From Acidimicrobiia bacterium (GTDB lineage Bacteria; Actinomycetota; Acidimicrobiia; Spongiisociales; Spongiisociaceae), in the NCBI GenBank assembly GCA_009838635.1, contig VXRE01000014.1, positions 1-42,961 on the forward strand: a stretch of 42,961 bases of DNA, in the 5' to 3' direction. A model generated the notes under the pieces. The model was not told the origin of the DNA. It worked only from the letters and a program-made list of their open reading frames with translations, and made no database searches. Each line of letters begins with the position of its first letter. Position 1 is the first letter of the stretch. Below are positions 36,090-42,961 of the stretch, one piece after another. A program made the position numbers and the translations under genes.

Positions 36090-36234
36090 GCAGCCTCGCC
36101 ATCTCAACACCCTTCGACGGGCATTCCGCCCCGCATGTAGAGGGTTTCGGGCTACAGGACACCCCTAGCGTCCCGCGTAGCACGGCGTCCGGCGAGTCTA
36201 GCCCTGGCCGTCATGTCCCCGACACAGCGACCTC

Positions 36235-36240
36235 TAGAAT
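36235..36240 (+). promoter_or_regulatory. -10 element (TAGAAT) of tRNA-Ser(GGA)
   Basis: TAGAAT, a 5/6 match to the housekeeping -10 consensus, ends 11 bases before the tRNA, the spacing expected for a tRNA promoter. The -35 region is weak. Confidence 0.55.
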
Positions 36241-36251
36241 CGGTCGGCCTG

Positions 36252-36341
36252 GGAGGGATCGCATAGTCTGGCCTAGTGCGCACGCCTGGAAAGCGTGTTG
36301 GCGCATACCGCGCCTCGTGGGTTCGAATCCCACTCCCTCCG
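36252..36341 (+). tRNA. tRNA-Ser (anticodon GGA)
   Basis: Acceptor GGAGGGA pairs with TCCCTCC, the anticodon loop is CTGGAAA (GGA), the long variable arm is present, the T-arm is GTGGG-TTCGAAT-CCCAC and G is the discriminator. CCA is not encoded. It reads UCU and UCC. Confidence 0.96.
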
Positions 36342-36420
36342 CAACCTCCGGCGCCTCACCCGGTGATAAATGGACAGCGATCATCCACGCCATGAGGACC
36401 CGTAAGAAGTTCTTGAAGGG

Positions 36421-36696
36421 TTGGTGGATCGAAAAAGCAGGACAAGGGCCGAACAGGCACAGGCACTGGAGGAGTGGGCTGATCGTGTTGACGCATCAGA
36501 ACTCAGGCAGGCCGACACCGAGACGCTGCGGGAGATCGCCGCGCTTGCCAAGCGTCGCGCCGAGGTGGACGAAGACCTGACCGCAGCAATCCGCTCGGCC
36601 AGGCGCGCTCATCGCAGTTGGGCAGAGATCGGGGCGATGCTCGTGGTTTCGAAGCAAGCCGCTCACCGCGAGTACGCGCCGCGGATCTCGACATAG
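36421..36696 (+). CDS. Small helix-turn-helix protein
   Basis: The frame yields about 91 residues (90 from the GTG at 36424). The N-terminal half is charged and helical; the C-terminal 'RRAHRSWAEIGAMLVVSKQAAHREYAP' looks like a sigma-factor- or AsnC-like HTH, a type often found in small actinobacterial regulators. Neither start has a well-spaced ribosome-binding site. It lies 80 bases after tRNA-Ser(GGA), and its base composition is less GC-rich than that of its neighbours. It could be a residue of an element integrated at the tRNA; function unknown. Confidence 0.55.
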   Translation: MVDRKSRTRAEQAQALEEWADRVDASELRQADTETLREIAALAKRRAEVDEDLTAAIRSARRAHRSWAEIGAMLVVSKQAAHREYAPRIST

Positions 36697-36767
36697 CGGC
36701 CGGAGTTAACGGCAACTGGCGATAGTGGGCTGGTCGTGCCCGCAGGCGCAATGCGGGCGATGCGGGA

Positions 36768-37445
36768 CTACTTGGTGAGGATTAAGCCGTAGACGAATCC
36801 GAGGGGGCCCATCCGCCACATGTGGTCGACGCGGAGTGGGCGGTCGGCGAACATTTGCTCGGGAGGGGGGAGCTTGTCGAGCGACCGGTGGAGGTACCGG
36901 TACTCGTCGACGGCGTTGATCAGGGCACCCGCCATCGGGACCACGACGGCCGAGCCGGCCCGATGGAGGGAGGCTGCCACCTTTCCTTTGGGCCGGGTGA
37001 GCCCCACCACCCCCGCCGATCCGCCCGGACGGAGCACCCGCGCGATCTCTTCCAGCGTGGTCTCAACCGAGTCCAGGTTCCGGAAGACGAACGCCGAGAA
37101 CACCGCGTCGAAGGAGCCGTCGCGGAACGGCAGGTCCTCCCCCTTGCCCACCACCCGAGCCGCGGTGGGGTTGAGGTCGAGCATCTGTGAGACGGGATCG
37201 AGCGCGACCACCTGCCGGCTACCGAACAGGGGCACGGCCGCCCCCGTACCGGCGCCGAGATCCAGCAGCCTTCCCGGAGGCAGGCGCTCGATCACCGACC
37301 GGCGCCATGCCTGGTCGCGCCCGACCGCCAGCAACCGGTTGATCAGGTCGTAACGCCGGGCGATCCTGGCGAAGATCGCATCCGTCGGCCGCTCCACCGG
37401 CGCGCCCGGAGGCTCAGCCGATGCGGTCGAATCCGGCGTAGGCAC
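36768..37445 (-). CDS. menG: UbiE/MenG-type methyltransferase
   Basis: The 225-residue SAM-dependent methyltransferase has 'IFARIARRYDLINRLLAVGRDQAWRR' (typical UbiE/MenG opening), motif I 'LLDLGAGTGAAVPLF', 'EDLPFRDGSFDAVFSAFVFRNLDS' and 'EIARVLRPGGSAGVVGL'. It probably methylates demethylmenaquinone to menaquinone. The GTG at 37445 overlaps the end of serS by 32 bases; a GTG at 37397 (residue 17) avoids the overlap and lies just before the conserved part, so the start is uncertain. Confidence 0.85.
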   Translation of the reverse strand: MPTPDSTASAEPPGAPVERPTDAIFARIARRYDLINRLLAVGRDQAWRRSVIERLPPGRLLDLGAGTGAAVPLFGSRQVVALDPVSQMLDLNPTAARVVGKGEDLPFRDGSFDAVFSAFVFRNLDSVETTLEEIARVLRPGGSAGVVGLTRPKGKVAASLHRAGSAVVVPMAGALINAVDEYRYLHRSLDKLPPPEQMFADRPLRVDHMWRMGPLGFVYGLILTK

Positions 37446-38691
37446 GTAGGGCGTCCGGCACCACCACAGACCCGTCGGCCTGCTGGTGGTTCTCCATCAG
37501 GGCGATCAGCAGCCGGCCCACGGCCACCGCCGTCCCGTTCAGCGTATGCACCAACCGGTTCCCCCGGTCCGTCCTGTACCGGATCCGCATCCGCCGGCTC
37601 TGGAAGTCGGTCGTGTTCGAGCAGGACGTGATCTCCCGGTAGCGGCCCTGGGAGGGGATCCAGGCCTCGATGTCGTACTTCTTGGCGGCCGATGAACCCA
37701 GGTCTCCAGCCGCCACGTTCACCACCCGGTAGGGGATCTCGAGGCTCTGAACGATCTCCTCCTCGATGCCCAGCAACATCTCGTGCTCGTCCCAGGAGCG
37801 CTCCGGATGGCAGAACGAGAACATCTCCACCTTGTCGAACTGGTGTACCCGGAAGATGCCCGCCGTGTCCTTGCCGTGCGCTCCCGCCTCCCGGCGGAAG
37901 CAGCTGGAGAAGCCGGCGTAACGGAGCGGCAGGGCGTCCTGGTCGAGCACCTCGCCGGCGTGATAGGCGGCCAGGGACACCTCGGACGTGCCGACCAGGT
38001 AGAGGTTGTCGGAGCGCAGTCCGTCGCCGGCATCCACGCCCACCTCGTACACCTGCTGGTCGTCATCCGGGAAGAATCCGGTGCCGAACAGCGCCTCCTC
38101 GCGCACCAGCACCGGCGGGACCACCGGTGTGAACCCCTTGCCGCCCAGCAGCTCGAGCGCCATCCGCACCAGCGCGAACTCGAGTATCACCGCCGGCCCG
38201 GTCAGGTACCCGAAGCGGCTGCCGGACACCTTGGCGGCCCGCTCGATGTCGATCATCCCCAACCCGGCGCCTAGATCGCGGTGGTCCTTGACCGGGAAGT
38301 CGAAGTCCCGAACCCTCCCCCACCGCTTGATCTCGACCGCGTCCTCCTCTACGAACCCGTCCGCGGCCGAAGGATGGGCGGGGTTGGGAACCCTGATCCA
38401 GAGCGCCTGGAACTGGCGGTCCAGTTCATCGGCCTCGGCGAGGGCGACGCGGTATTTCGCGGCCAGCTCACCGGCCTTGGCGATGGCGTCCTGCCTCGCC
38501 TCGCCCTCCAGACGGGGAATGCTGCGGCTGAGGCTCTTCTGCTCGGCCCGCATCGACTCGGCCTTCGCTCGGGTGCTGCGCCGGGCCCGGTCGATCTGCG
38601 CCATCAGATCGACGTCCAGATCCAGGCCGCGGCGGGCCAGAGACGCCTTGAGGGCGTCCGGTTGCTCGCGCAGCAGCGTGATGTCGATCAT
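37414..38691 (-). CDS. serS: Seryl-tRNA synthetase
   Basis: Starting at ATG 38691, the 425-residue class II synthetase has the N-terminal long coiled-coil arm ('IDRARRSTRAKAESMRAEQKSLSRSIPRLEGEARQDAIAKAGELAAKYR', about residues 32-80) that grips the long variable arm of tRNA-Ser. Motif 2 is 'CFRREAGAHGKDTAGIFRVHQFDKVEMFSF' and motif 3 'NGTAVAVGRLLIALMENHQ'; 'LVGTSEVSLAAYH' belongs to the serine pocket. It charges all four tRNA-Ser species encoded within 9 kb upstream in the window. The menG-type gene overlaps its stop. Confidence 0.97.
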   Translation of the reverse strand: MIDITLLREQPDALKASLARRGLDLDVDLMAQIDRARRSTRAKAESMRAEQKSLSRSIPRLEGEARQDAIAKAGELAAKYRVALAEADELDRQFQALWIRVPNPAHPSAADGFVEEDAVEIKRWGRVRDFDFPVKDHRDLGAGLGMIDIERAAKVSGSRFGYLTGPAVILEFALVRMALELLGGKGFTPVVPPVLVREEALFGTGFFPDDDQQVYEVGVDAGDGLRSDNLYLVGTSEVSLAAYHAGEVLDQDALPLRYAGFSSCFRREAGAHGKDTAGIFRVHQFDKVEMFSFCHPERSWDEHEMLLGIEEEIVQSLEIPYRVVNVAAGDLGSSAAKKYDIEAWIPSQGRYREITSCSNTTDFQSRRMRIRYRTDRGNRLVHTLNGTAVAVGRLLIALMENHQQADGSVVVPDALRAYAGFDRIG

Positions 38692-38783
38692 CCCGTGATG
38701 ATATCCCCGCTCCCGCCCCATCCGGTTAGGTGTGGGCGCGTCACGGCGAGGCCGCGGCGACGGACCTTGCCGAACCGCAGGAC

Positions 38784-39806
38784 CTATCCGGGCGGGTTGA
38801 TCCGGATGAGCGACTCCCACACGTTGTCCTCGGGGTTCAGGTCGTCCTCCACCACGGTCAGTTTGAAGGTCAGCAGGTACTCGGCGCCGGGCTCCACCAA
38901 CTCCGTCCCGAACAGCACCGACCCGACCTCGCCGGGCGCGAGGTCCAGCCCATGGCTGTCGACGGTGGTCAGCGACTCGCCCGCCTCCGAGCGGATGCTG
39001 GCGTTGACGATCAGGCCCTTCTGGTCCACGTTGCCCCGGTTGCCGATCACCGTGCTGAACTGCAGGCGCTCGGTGGCCGGGAACAGGATCTCTCCGTCTT
39101 CGCCCAGCCCGCCCGCCGGTAGCGGCTCGAACACCACCTGAAGGATGGTCACGTCCCGACGCACCCCCATGTCGGTGCTGCTCCGGATCGTCCTCGCCAG
39201 CCTCTCCCCGTTCAGCAGCGGCCTCTGGTCGACGATGAAGGAGACGGCCGGAATCTCGTTGACTATGGCCAGCTCCTCGAGCATGCCGGTCGCCCGAGCC
39301 AGGAACCTGGCGTACACCAGATCGCCCACCCGGATCCGGGCGATGGCGCCGCCCAGCTGATCCACCGGCACTGAACCGGTCGGGTCATCGGTGACCGCGG
39401 TGACAGCCACCCGGAAGTCCACCAGGCCCGCCGCCCACGAAGCGAACGCCAGATCGAGCATCTCCCGGGCCGCAAAGGCCGACTCGGGCGCCTCCACCGA
39501 CTGGAACATCTCCGCCTGGTCCGCCATCTCCGCGGACAGCCGGTCCATCAGCACGTCGAAGTCGTCCCGGTTGATGGTCCGCAGCTCGGTGCTCACCAAG
39601 CGCCGGAAGCCGGCCGCTATCTGCTCCACCTCCTGGGTGGCGATCCGGGCGGTGTCGAAGAAGGCCGTCTCCTGGCGGACGACCACGCCCCGGCTGTTGA
39701 CCAGGACCGCTCCCCCGATGAGGATCAGGAGCAGCAGCGCCAGCCACCACCAGACCCTCCTCCGCCGCCGACCGAAGCTGTTCGGCGGCCGGTACCGGCT
39801 GGTCAC
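38784..39806 (-). CDS. Single-pass membrane-anchored protein
   Basis: The 340-residue product has an Arg-rich start (GRRRRRVWWW) and one hydrophobic span (about residues 19-36, 'WWLALLLLILIGGAVLV'), then a helical region rich in Ala/Asp/Glu and a C-terminal beta-rich part ('VVFEPLPAGG... LQFSTVIGNRGNVDQKGLIVNASI', 'LDLAPGEVGSVLFG') that resembles a CARDB-like Ig domain. It is therefore probably anchored with its domain outside the cell. The start is GTG at 39806. It may be transcribed with the oxidoreductase that ends 21 bases upstream. Function unknown. Confidence 0.72.
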   Translation of the reverse strand: MTSRYRPPNSFGRRRRRVWWWLALLLLILIGGAVLVNSRGVVVRQETAFFDTARIATQEVEQIAAGFRRLVSTELRTINRDDFDVLMDRLSAEMADQAEMFQSVEAPESAFAAREMLDLAFASWAAGLVDFRVAVTAVTDDPTGSVPVDQLGGAIARIRVGDLVYARFLARATGMLEELAIVNEIPAVSFIVDQRPLLNGERLARTIRSSTDMGVRRDVTILQVVFEPLPAGGLGEDGEILFPATERLQFSTVIGNRGNVDQKGLIVNASIRSEAGESLTTVDSHGLDLAPGEVGSVLFGTELVEPGAEYLLTFKLTVVEDDLNPEDNVWESLIRINPPG

Positions 39807-39827
39807 GATCCGGACTTCGTCATGGGG

Positions 39828-40814
39828 TCAGGTGAGCGGGAACGGGGGTTGGAACCAGGCAGGAACGTCGGAGACCGTGACGGAGTCCACCCACTTGACC
39901 CACCAGAAGCCTCGCCGGTCCGGCGCCACGATCCGGGCCGGGTAGCCGTGGCCGGCGCTCAGCGGTTGGCCGCCCACCTCAAAGGCCAGCCAGAGGTTCT
40001 CCGCATCCCTGGCCGGAAAGCGGCGCTCGTATCCGGTGACCGAACGCACGCGGATGCTCACCCCGTCCACCTCTCCGAGTAGCCGATCCAGCCGGACGCC
40101 CGTCCATTGCTGGGTCGAGTGCCATCCGCCGGTGCAGTCGAGCGTAGCCTCCACCGTCTCCATCGCTAAGGAACCCAGGTCGTCCGGTCCCAGCACCCGG
40201 CCCGCCACATCGGTCTGCAGCCGGTCGAGCCGCTGGACCTTGTCGGTGAACCATTGCGTCACGGGCATCCGGGCCGGGTCCCCGCTCCCCCGCTCGTGCG
40301 AGCCGGTGAACCTCCGCCCGGACCCGGGGAGATCGAGAACGCCCAAGGCGCTCTCCCATCCGGCCAGCGCTATCCCGGCACCTGCGGCCAGGCCGCCGGT
40401 TCTCAGCAGGTTGCGCCGGCTCAGGTCCGTGGTGCGGGGCCGGACGGGATGACGGACGTAATGCCAACCCACCAGCAGCACCGACAGGACGGCCGCTCCT
40501 ATGTGGACCTGCATGGTGGCGAGCGGGCCGATCCGCGAGGTCGTGCCCGTCACCTGGAGCAGGCCGGAACCGATGGTGATCACCACCGTCACCACCAGGG
40601 CGACCGACCAGACCGCTCCCTTGCGGCGCCTCCGGAACCCGGATCGAGCCACGCCCGTCTTCCATGGCACCAGCAGCAGGAAGGACAACCCGAGCACGCC
40701 GTGGGCGATCGTCGCCACCCGGGACCACTCCGTGCCGAATCCCTGGGCGAAGAGCCCCGAGGCGATCGCTCCTATCAGGAGAGCGGCCAGGGCCAGGTTG
40801 GTGTAGCGCTTCAG
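39828..40814 (-). CDS. Membrane-attached molybdopterin-dependent oxidoreductase (sulfite-oxidase/YedY-like)
   Basis: The catalytic half shows the sulfite-oxidase fold: 'DCTGGWHSTQQWTGVRLDRLL', with the molybdenum-binding Cys, and 'YPARIVAPDRRGFWWVKWVDSVTVSD'. Before it lie several membrane spans and an SRRNLLRTGG twin-arginine-like motif, so the enzyme domain is probably exported. The first ATG/GTG is a GTG at 40718, but it would cut the first membrane span. A CTG at 40814 is preceded by GGAGG with 5 bases between, and it adds MKRYTNLALAALLIGAIASG, a full hydrophobic span. I therefore extend the gene to CTG (328 residues). Substrate unknown. Confidence 0.8.
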   Translation of the reverse strand: MKRYTNLALAALLIGAIASGLFAQGFGTEWSRVATIAHGVLGLSFLLLVPWKTGVARSGFRRRRKGAVWSVALVVTVVITIGSGLLQVTGTTSRIGPLATMQVHIGAAVLSVLLVGWHYVRHPVRPRTTDLSRRNLLRTGGLAAGAGIALAGWESALGVLDLPGSGRRFTGSHERGSGDPARMPVTQWFTDKVQRLDRLQTDVAGRVLGPDDLGSLAMETVEATLDCTGGWHSTQQWTGVRLDRLLGEVDGVSIRVRSVTGYERRFPARDAENLWLAFEVGGQPLSAGHGYPARIVAPDRRGFWWVKWVDSVTVSDVPAWFQPPFPLT

Positions 40815-40928
40815 CGTCGCCTCCGAGCCGGATCCGGGACCCAGCCTATGAAGGTGCCGGAGGTAACGGTGTGTTTCCCGATGGGCTCGCTCCCGCTACT
40901 CCCCGCCGGGATACCCGCATCTCCGGGG

Positions 40929-40934
40929 TAAACT
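40929..40934 (+). promoter_or_regulatory. -10 element (TAAACT) of tRNA-Leu(CAG)
   Basis: TAAACT ends 12 bases before the tRNA, a normal tRNA-promoter spacing that also matches the layout at tRNA-Ser(GGA). No convincing -35 is visible. Confidence 0.5.
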
Positions 40935-40946
40935 GTCCGGCACGCA

Positions 40947-41031
40947 GGGCGAGTGGCGGAATTGGTAGACGCGCTGGGTTCAGGACCCAGTGGGCATTGC
41001 GCTCGTGGAGGTTCGAGTCCTCTCTCGCCCA
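40947..41031 (+). tRNA. tRNA-Leu (anticodon CAG)
   Basis: Acceptor GGGCGAG pairs with CTCGCCC, the D-arm is GGCGGAATTGGTAGACGC, the anticodon loop is TTCAGGA (CAG), a long variable arm follows, and the T-arm is GGAGG-TTCGAGT-CCTCT. Discriminator A is followed by CCG, so CCA is not encoded. It reads CUG. Confidence 0.96.
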
Positions 41032-41160
41032 CCGCTACGGCGGCTAGGGCCAGCGGCGGAGCGGCTCCATAGACTCCCTCCGGTCGGTTCGAGTCCTCGA
41101 TGCTCTCCCCGCTTTCCCGAGAGCCGCTCAAGCCCTGTCAAGCGCCGGGAGCCCGAAGAC

Positions 41161-41622
41161 ATGAACCCGATCTCCCATCCTCACACCACCCCCATTAAGA
41201 ACGTCACCGTCGACGCGGCCGACCCCAACCGGCTGGCCGAGTTCTGGGCCTTCGCGCTGGGATATGTTCTCCAGCCCCCGCCCCCGGGCTTCGAGACCTG
41301 GGAAGCCTTTGCGGACGTCATGAACCTGTCCACAGACGACAGGGAGCGATACGCGGCGGTCATCGACCCCAACGGCGTCGGCTCCCGCATCCTGTTCCAG
41401 AAGGTGCCGGAGGGAAAGGCCGTCAAGAACCGGTGGCACCTGGACATAGACGTAGTGGACCGGTCCCTGCCCACCGAGGAGCAGAACCGCGACCGGGAGG
41501 CCAAGATCGCGGCCCTGGTGGAGAGAGGCGCCACCGAGATAGCGCGCTTTGACGAGCCGGTGGGAAGGTGGGTGTTGATGACCGACCCCGAGGGCAACGA
41601 GTTCTGCGTCCTGGGCCCCTGA
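41161..41622 (+). CDS. VOC (glyoxalase/bleomycin-resistance) family protein
   Basis: From ATG 41161 (GGGAG 10 bases before) the product is 153 residues with two VOC modules: 'KNVTVDAADPNRLAEFWAFALGYVL' at the start and 'WHLDIDVVDRSLPTEEQNRDREAKIAALVERGATEIAR' in the middle, and 'WVLMTDPEGNEFCVL' at the end, where a metal-ligand Glu is usual. Such proteins are often metal-dependent isomerases or dioxygenases or drug-binding proteins. No specific substrate. The gene is preceded by tRNA-Leu and followed by the repeat array of the DUF4143 gene. Confidence 0.82.
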   Translation: MNPISHPHTTPIKNVTVDAADPNRLAEFWAFALGYVLQPPPPGFETWEAFADVMNLSTDDRERYAAVIDPNGVGSRILFQKVPEGKAVKNRWHLDIDVVDRSLPTEEQNRDREAKIAALVERGATEIARFDEPVGRWVLMTDPEGNEFCVLGP

Positions 41623-41675
41623 CGGCTGAACAAACGACCGATGCCTGGGTTGCCAGGAGGGAGGATCGGCGACGC

Positions 41676-41731
41676 AACTGTAGCGATAATGTCGTCGTAA
41701 CTGTAGCAAATCATGCGTCGTTATTGTAGTG
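41676..41731 (+). repeat. 23-bp direct repeats before the DUF4143 gene
   Basis: Two contiguous 23-bp units lie at 41676-41698 and 41699-41721. Both begin AACTGTAGC and both end GTCGT; a third, degenerate start (TATTGTAGTG) follows at 41722-41731. The array ends 7 bases before the GTG of the ATPase gene and covers its likely promoter, so it is a good candidate for an operator. It is AT-rich compared with the surroundings. Confidence 0.7.
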
Positions 41732-41738
41732 TTAGGCC

Positions 41739-42961
41739 GTGGAATACCTCCGTCGGATAGTCGACACCGAACTCGATGCGCTTGCCGAGGCACCGGCGGT
41801 ATCGATCGAAGGGGCCCGCGGCGTGGGAAAGACCGCTACCGCGATGCGGCGGGCGCGCACGGTTCATCGGCTCGACGATCCAGGGCAGCTGGCGGTGATC
41901 GGGAGTGATCCGAGCCGGGTGACCGACGGCGAACCGCCAGTGCTGATCGACGAATGGCAACGGCTGCCTGCCTCATGGGATCTGGTGCGACGAGCGGTGG
42001 ACGCCGACCCCCAGCCGGGCCGCTTCCTGCTCACCGGGTCGGCGACGCCGACGGAGGCGCCCACCCATACAGGAGCAGGTCGCATCATCAGCATGCGGAT
42101 GAGGCCTCTGTCGCTGGCCGAACGTGGGCTGGCCACTCCCACGGTCAGCCTCAGCGATCTGCTCACGGGCGACCGCCCGCGACTCGACGGCGCAGCAGAA
42201 GTCGGTGTGGAGCAGTACGCCGACGAGATCATCCGATCAGGCTTCCCGGGGATCAGGCCGCACCCCGATCGGATCCGGAGGGGCCTGCTCGACGGTTATG
42301 TCGACAATATCCTCAACCACGACGTCCATCAGTTCGGTCACACCTTCCGAGATGGCGGGTCGTTGCGCAGATGGATCACCGCCTACGCGGCTGCGGTGTC
42401 GACTGCGACCTCGTTCGAGAAGATCCGCGATGCCGCATCGGCAGGCGAGGCCCGCAGGCCGGCCCGCACGACCACGATTCCATACCGATCAGCTCTCGAG
42501 GGTCTGTGGCTGATCGAGGAGGTGCCGGCGTGGCTGCCGACCCTGAACCGGCTGCGCAGGGTGGCGTCGGCACCCGTGCACCAACTGGCAGACCCGGCGC
42601 TGGCGGCTCGGCTGCTAGGGGTCGGCACCGAGGCGTTGATTGCCGGAACTGAGGGGTGGGGAGGCGACGGGACGCTGCTCGGCGCGTTGTTCGAGTCGCT
42701 GATGACCCTCTCGGTGCGGGTGTACGCCCAGGCCTGTGAGGCACGAGTGCATCACTTGCGAACCCAGGGCGGCGAACGCGAGGTCGATCTCATCGTCGAG
42801 CGCGCCGACGGTGCCACTGTGGCGCTGGAGGTGAAGCTCAAGTCGGTCATCAACGACAGAGATGTTCGTCACCTGCTATGGCTGCGCGACCAGATCGGCT
42901 CCCGGATGCTCGACGCCGCGGTGTTGTCGACCGGCCGGCAGGCCTACCGCAGAGCCGACGG
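41739..42961 (+). CDS. AAA-type ATPase with DUF4143 domain (3' end outside window)
   Basis: An open frame of at least 407 codons runs from GTG 41739 to the window end. The Walker A motif is GARGVGKTA (near residue 27), Walker B is 'PPVLIDEWQRLP', and 'RFLLTGSATP' is the sensor-type strand. The C-terminal part has 'LFESLMTLSVRVYAQA' and 'GGEREVDLIVERADGATVALEVK', whose Asp and Glu-x-Lys resemble a PD-(D/E)XK nuclease core, as in DUF4143 proteins. No ribosome-binding site is visible; a TAGTGT 6 bases before the GTG suggests a leaderless mRNA. The biological role of this family is unknown. Confidence 0.85.
   Translation, partial: MEYLRRIVDTELDALAEAPAVSIEGARGVGKTATAMRRARTVHRLDDPGQLAVIGSDPSRVTDGEPPVLIDEWQRLPASWDLVRRAVDADPQPGRFLLTGSATPTEAPTHTGAGRIISMRMRPLSLAERGLATPTVSLSDLLTGDRPRLDGAAEVGVEQYADEIIRSGFPGIRPHPDRIRRGLLDGYVDNILNHDVHQFGHTFRDGGSLRRWITAYAAAVSTATSFEKIRDAASAGEARRPARTTTIPYRSALEGLWLIEEVPAWLPTLNRLRRVASAPVHQLADPALAARLLGVGTEALIAGTEGWGGDGTLLGALFESLMTLSVRVYAQACEARVHHLRTQGGEREVDLIVERADGATVALEVKLKSVINDRDVRHLLWLRDQIGSRMLDAAVLSTGRQAYRRAD

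Overview
The window is a high-GC chromosomal segment from an actinobacterium. Four things suggest this: GTG and TTG starts are frequent, several genes look leaderless, an F420-type PPOX protein and a cutinase-family secreted esterase are present, and the ribosomal proteins are of actinobacterial type. Acidimicrobiia or a related deep-branching class is my best guess, made from gene content without any database search.

Layout. Positions 1-9100 hold mixed metabolic genes: the tail of an M23 peptidase, an SRPBCC protein, a minus-strand run (Nfu-type Fe-S protein, MeaB-like GTPase, enoyl-CoA hydratase, lipoprotein), a membrane protein, a VapBC toxin-antitoxin pair, rpiB, an alpha/beta hydrolase, 6-phosphogluconolactonase, and two unrelated-looking HhH-GPD DNA glycosylases facing each other. 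Positions 9395-29240 are one nearly unbroken minus-strand block, about 20 kb, joining the str, S10, spc and alpha operons: rpsL, rpsG, fusA, tuf, rpsJ, rplC, rplD, rplW, rplB, rpsS, rplV, rpsC, rplP, rpmC, rpsQ, rplN, rplX, rplE, rpsN, rpsH, rplF, rplR, rpsE, rpmD, rplO, secY, adk, map, rpmJ, rpsM, rpsK, rpsD, rpoA, rplQ. Many neighbours overlap by 1-11 bases. A strong promoter (TTGACG, 17 bp, TATACT) with a leader of about 240 nt precedes rpsL. infA is missing from its usual place between map and rpmJ.

Positions 29571-38691 are a translation-supply region. They hold tRNA-Arg(ACG), four tRNA-Ser genes (GCT, TGA, CGA, GGA) that together read all six serine codons, the small SRP RNA, tadA (whose known substrate is tRNA-Arg(ACG)) and serS. 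Between them lie metabolic genes: an HpcH/HpaI aldolase, a cutinase-family esterase, a PPOX protein, a PhyH dioxygenase, an OYE-type flavin oxidoreductase and a menG-type methyltransferase. Positions 38784-42961 hold a membrane-anchored protein, a membrane-attached molybdopterin oxidoreductase that probably starts at CTG, tRNA-Leu(CAG), a VOC protein and an AAA/DUF4143 ATPase cut off by the window end and preceded by 23-bp repeats.

I found no clear new multi-gene system, CRISPR array, complete IS element or prophage. The points most worth following are the complete serine-decoding set near serS and tadA, the abrupt codon-use shifts inside tuf, a candidate ~200-nt RNA beyond rplQ, the structured str leader, the CTG start, the TAGTTNN heptamer array and the repeat array before the DUF4143 gene.
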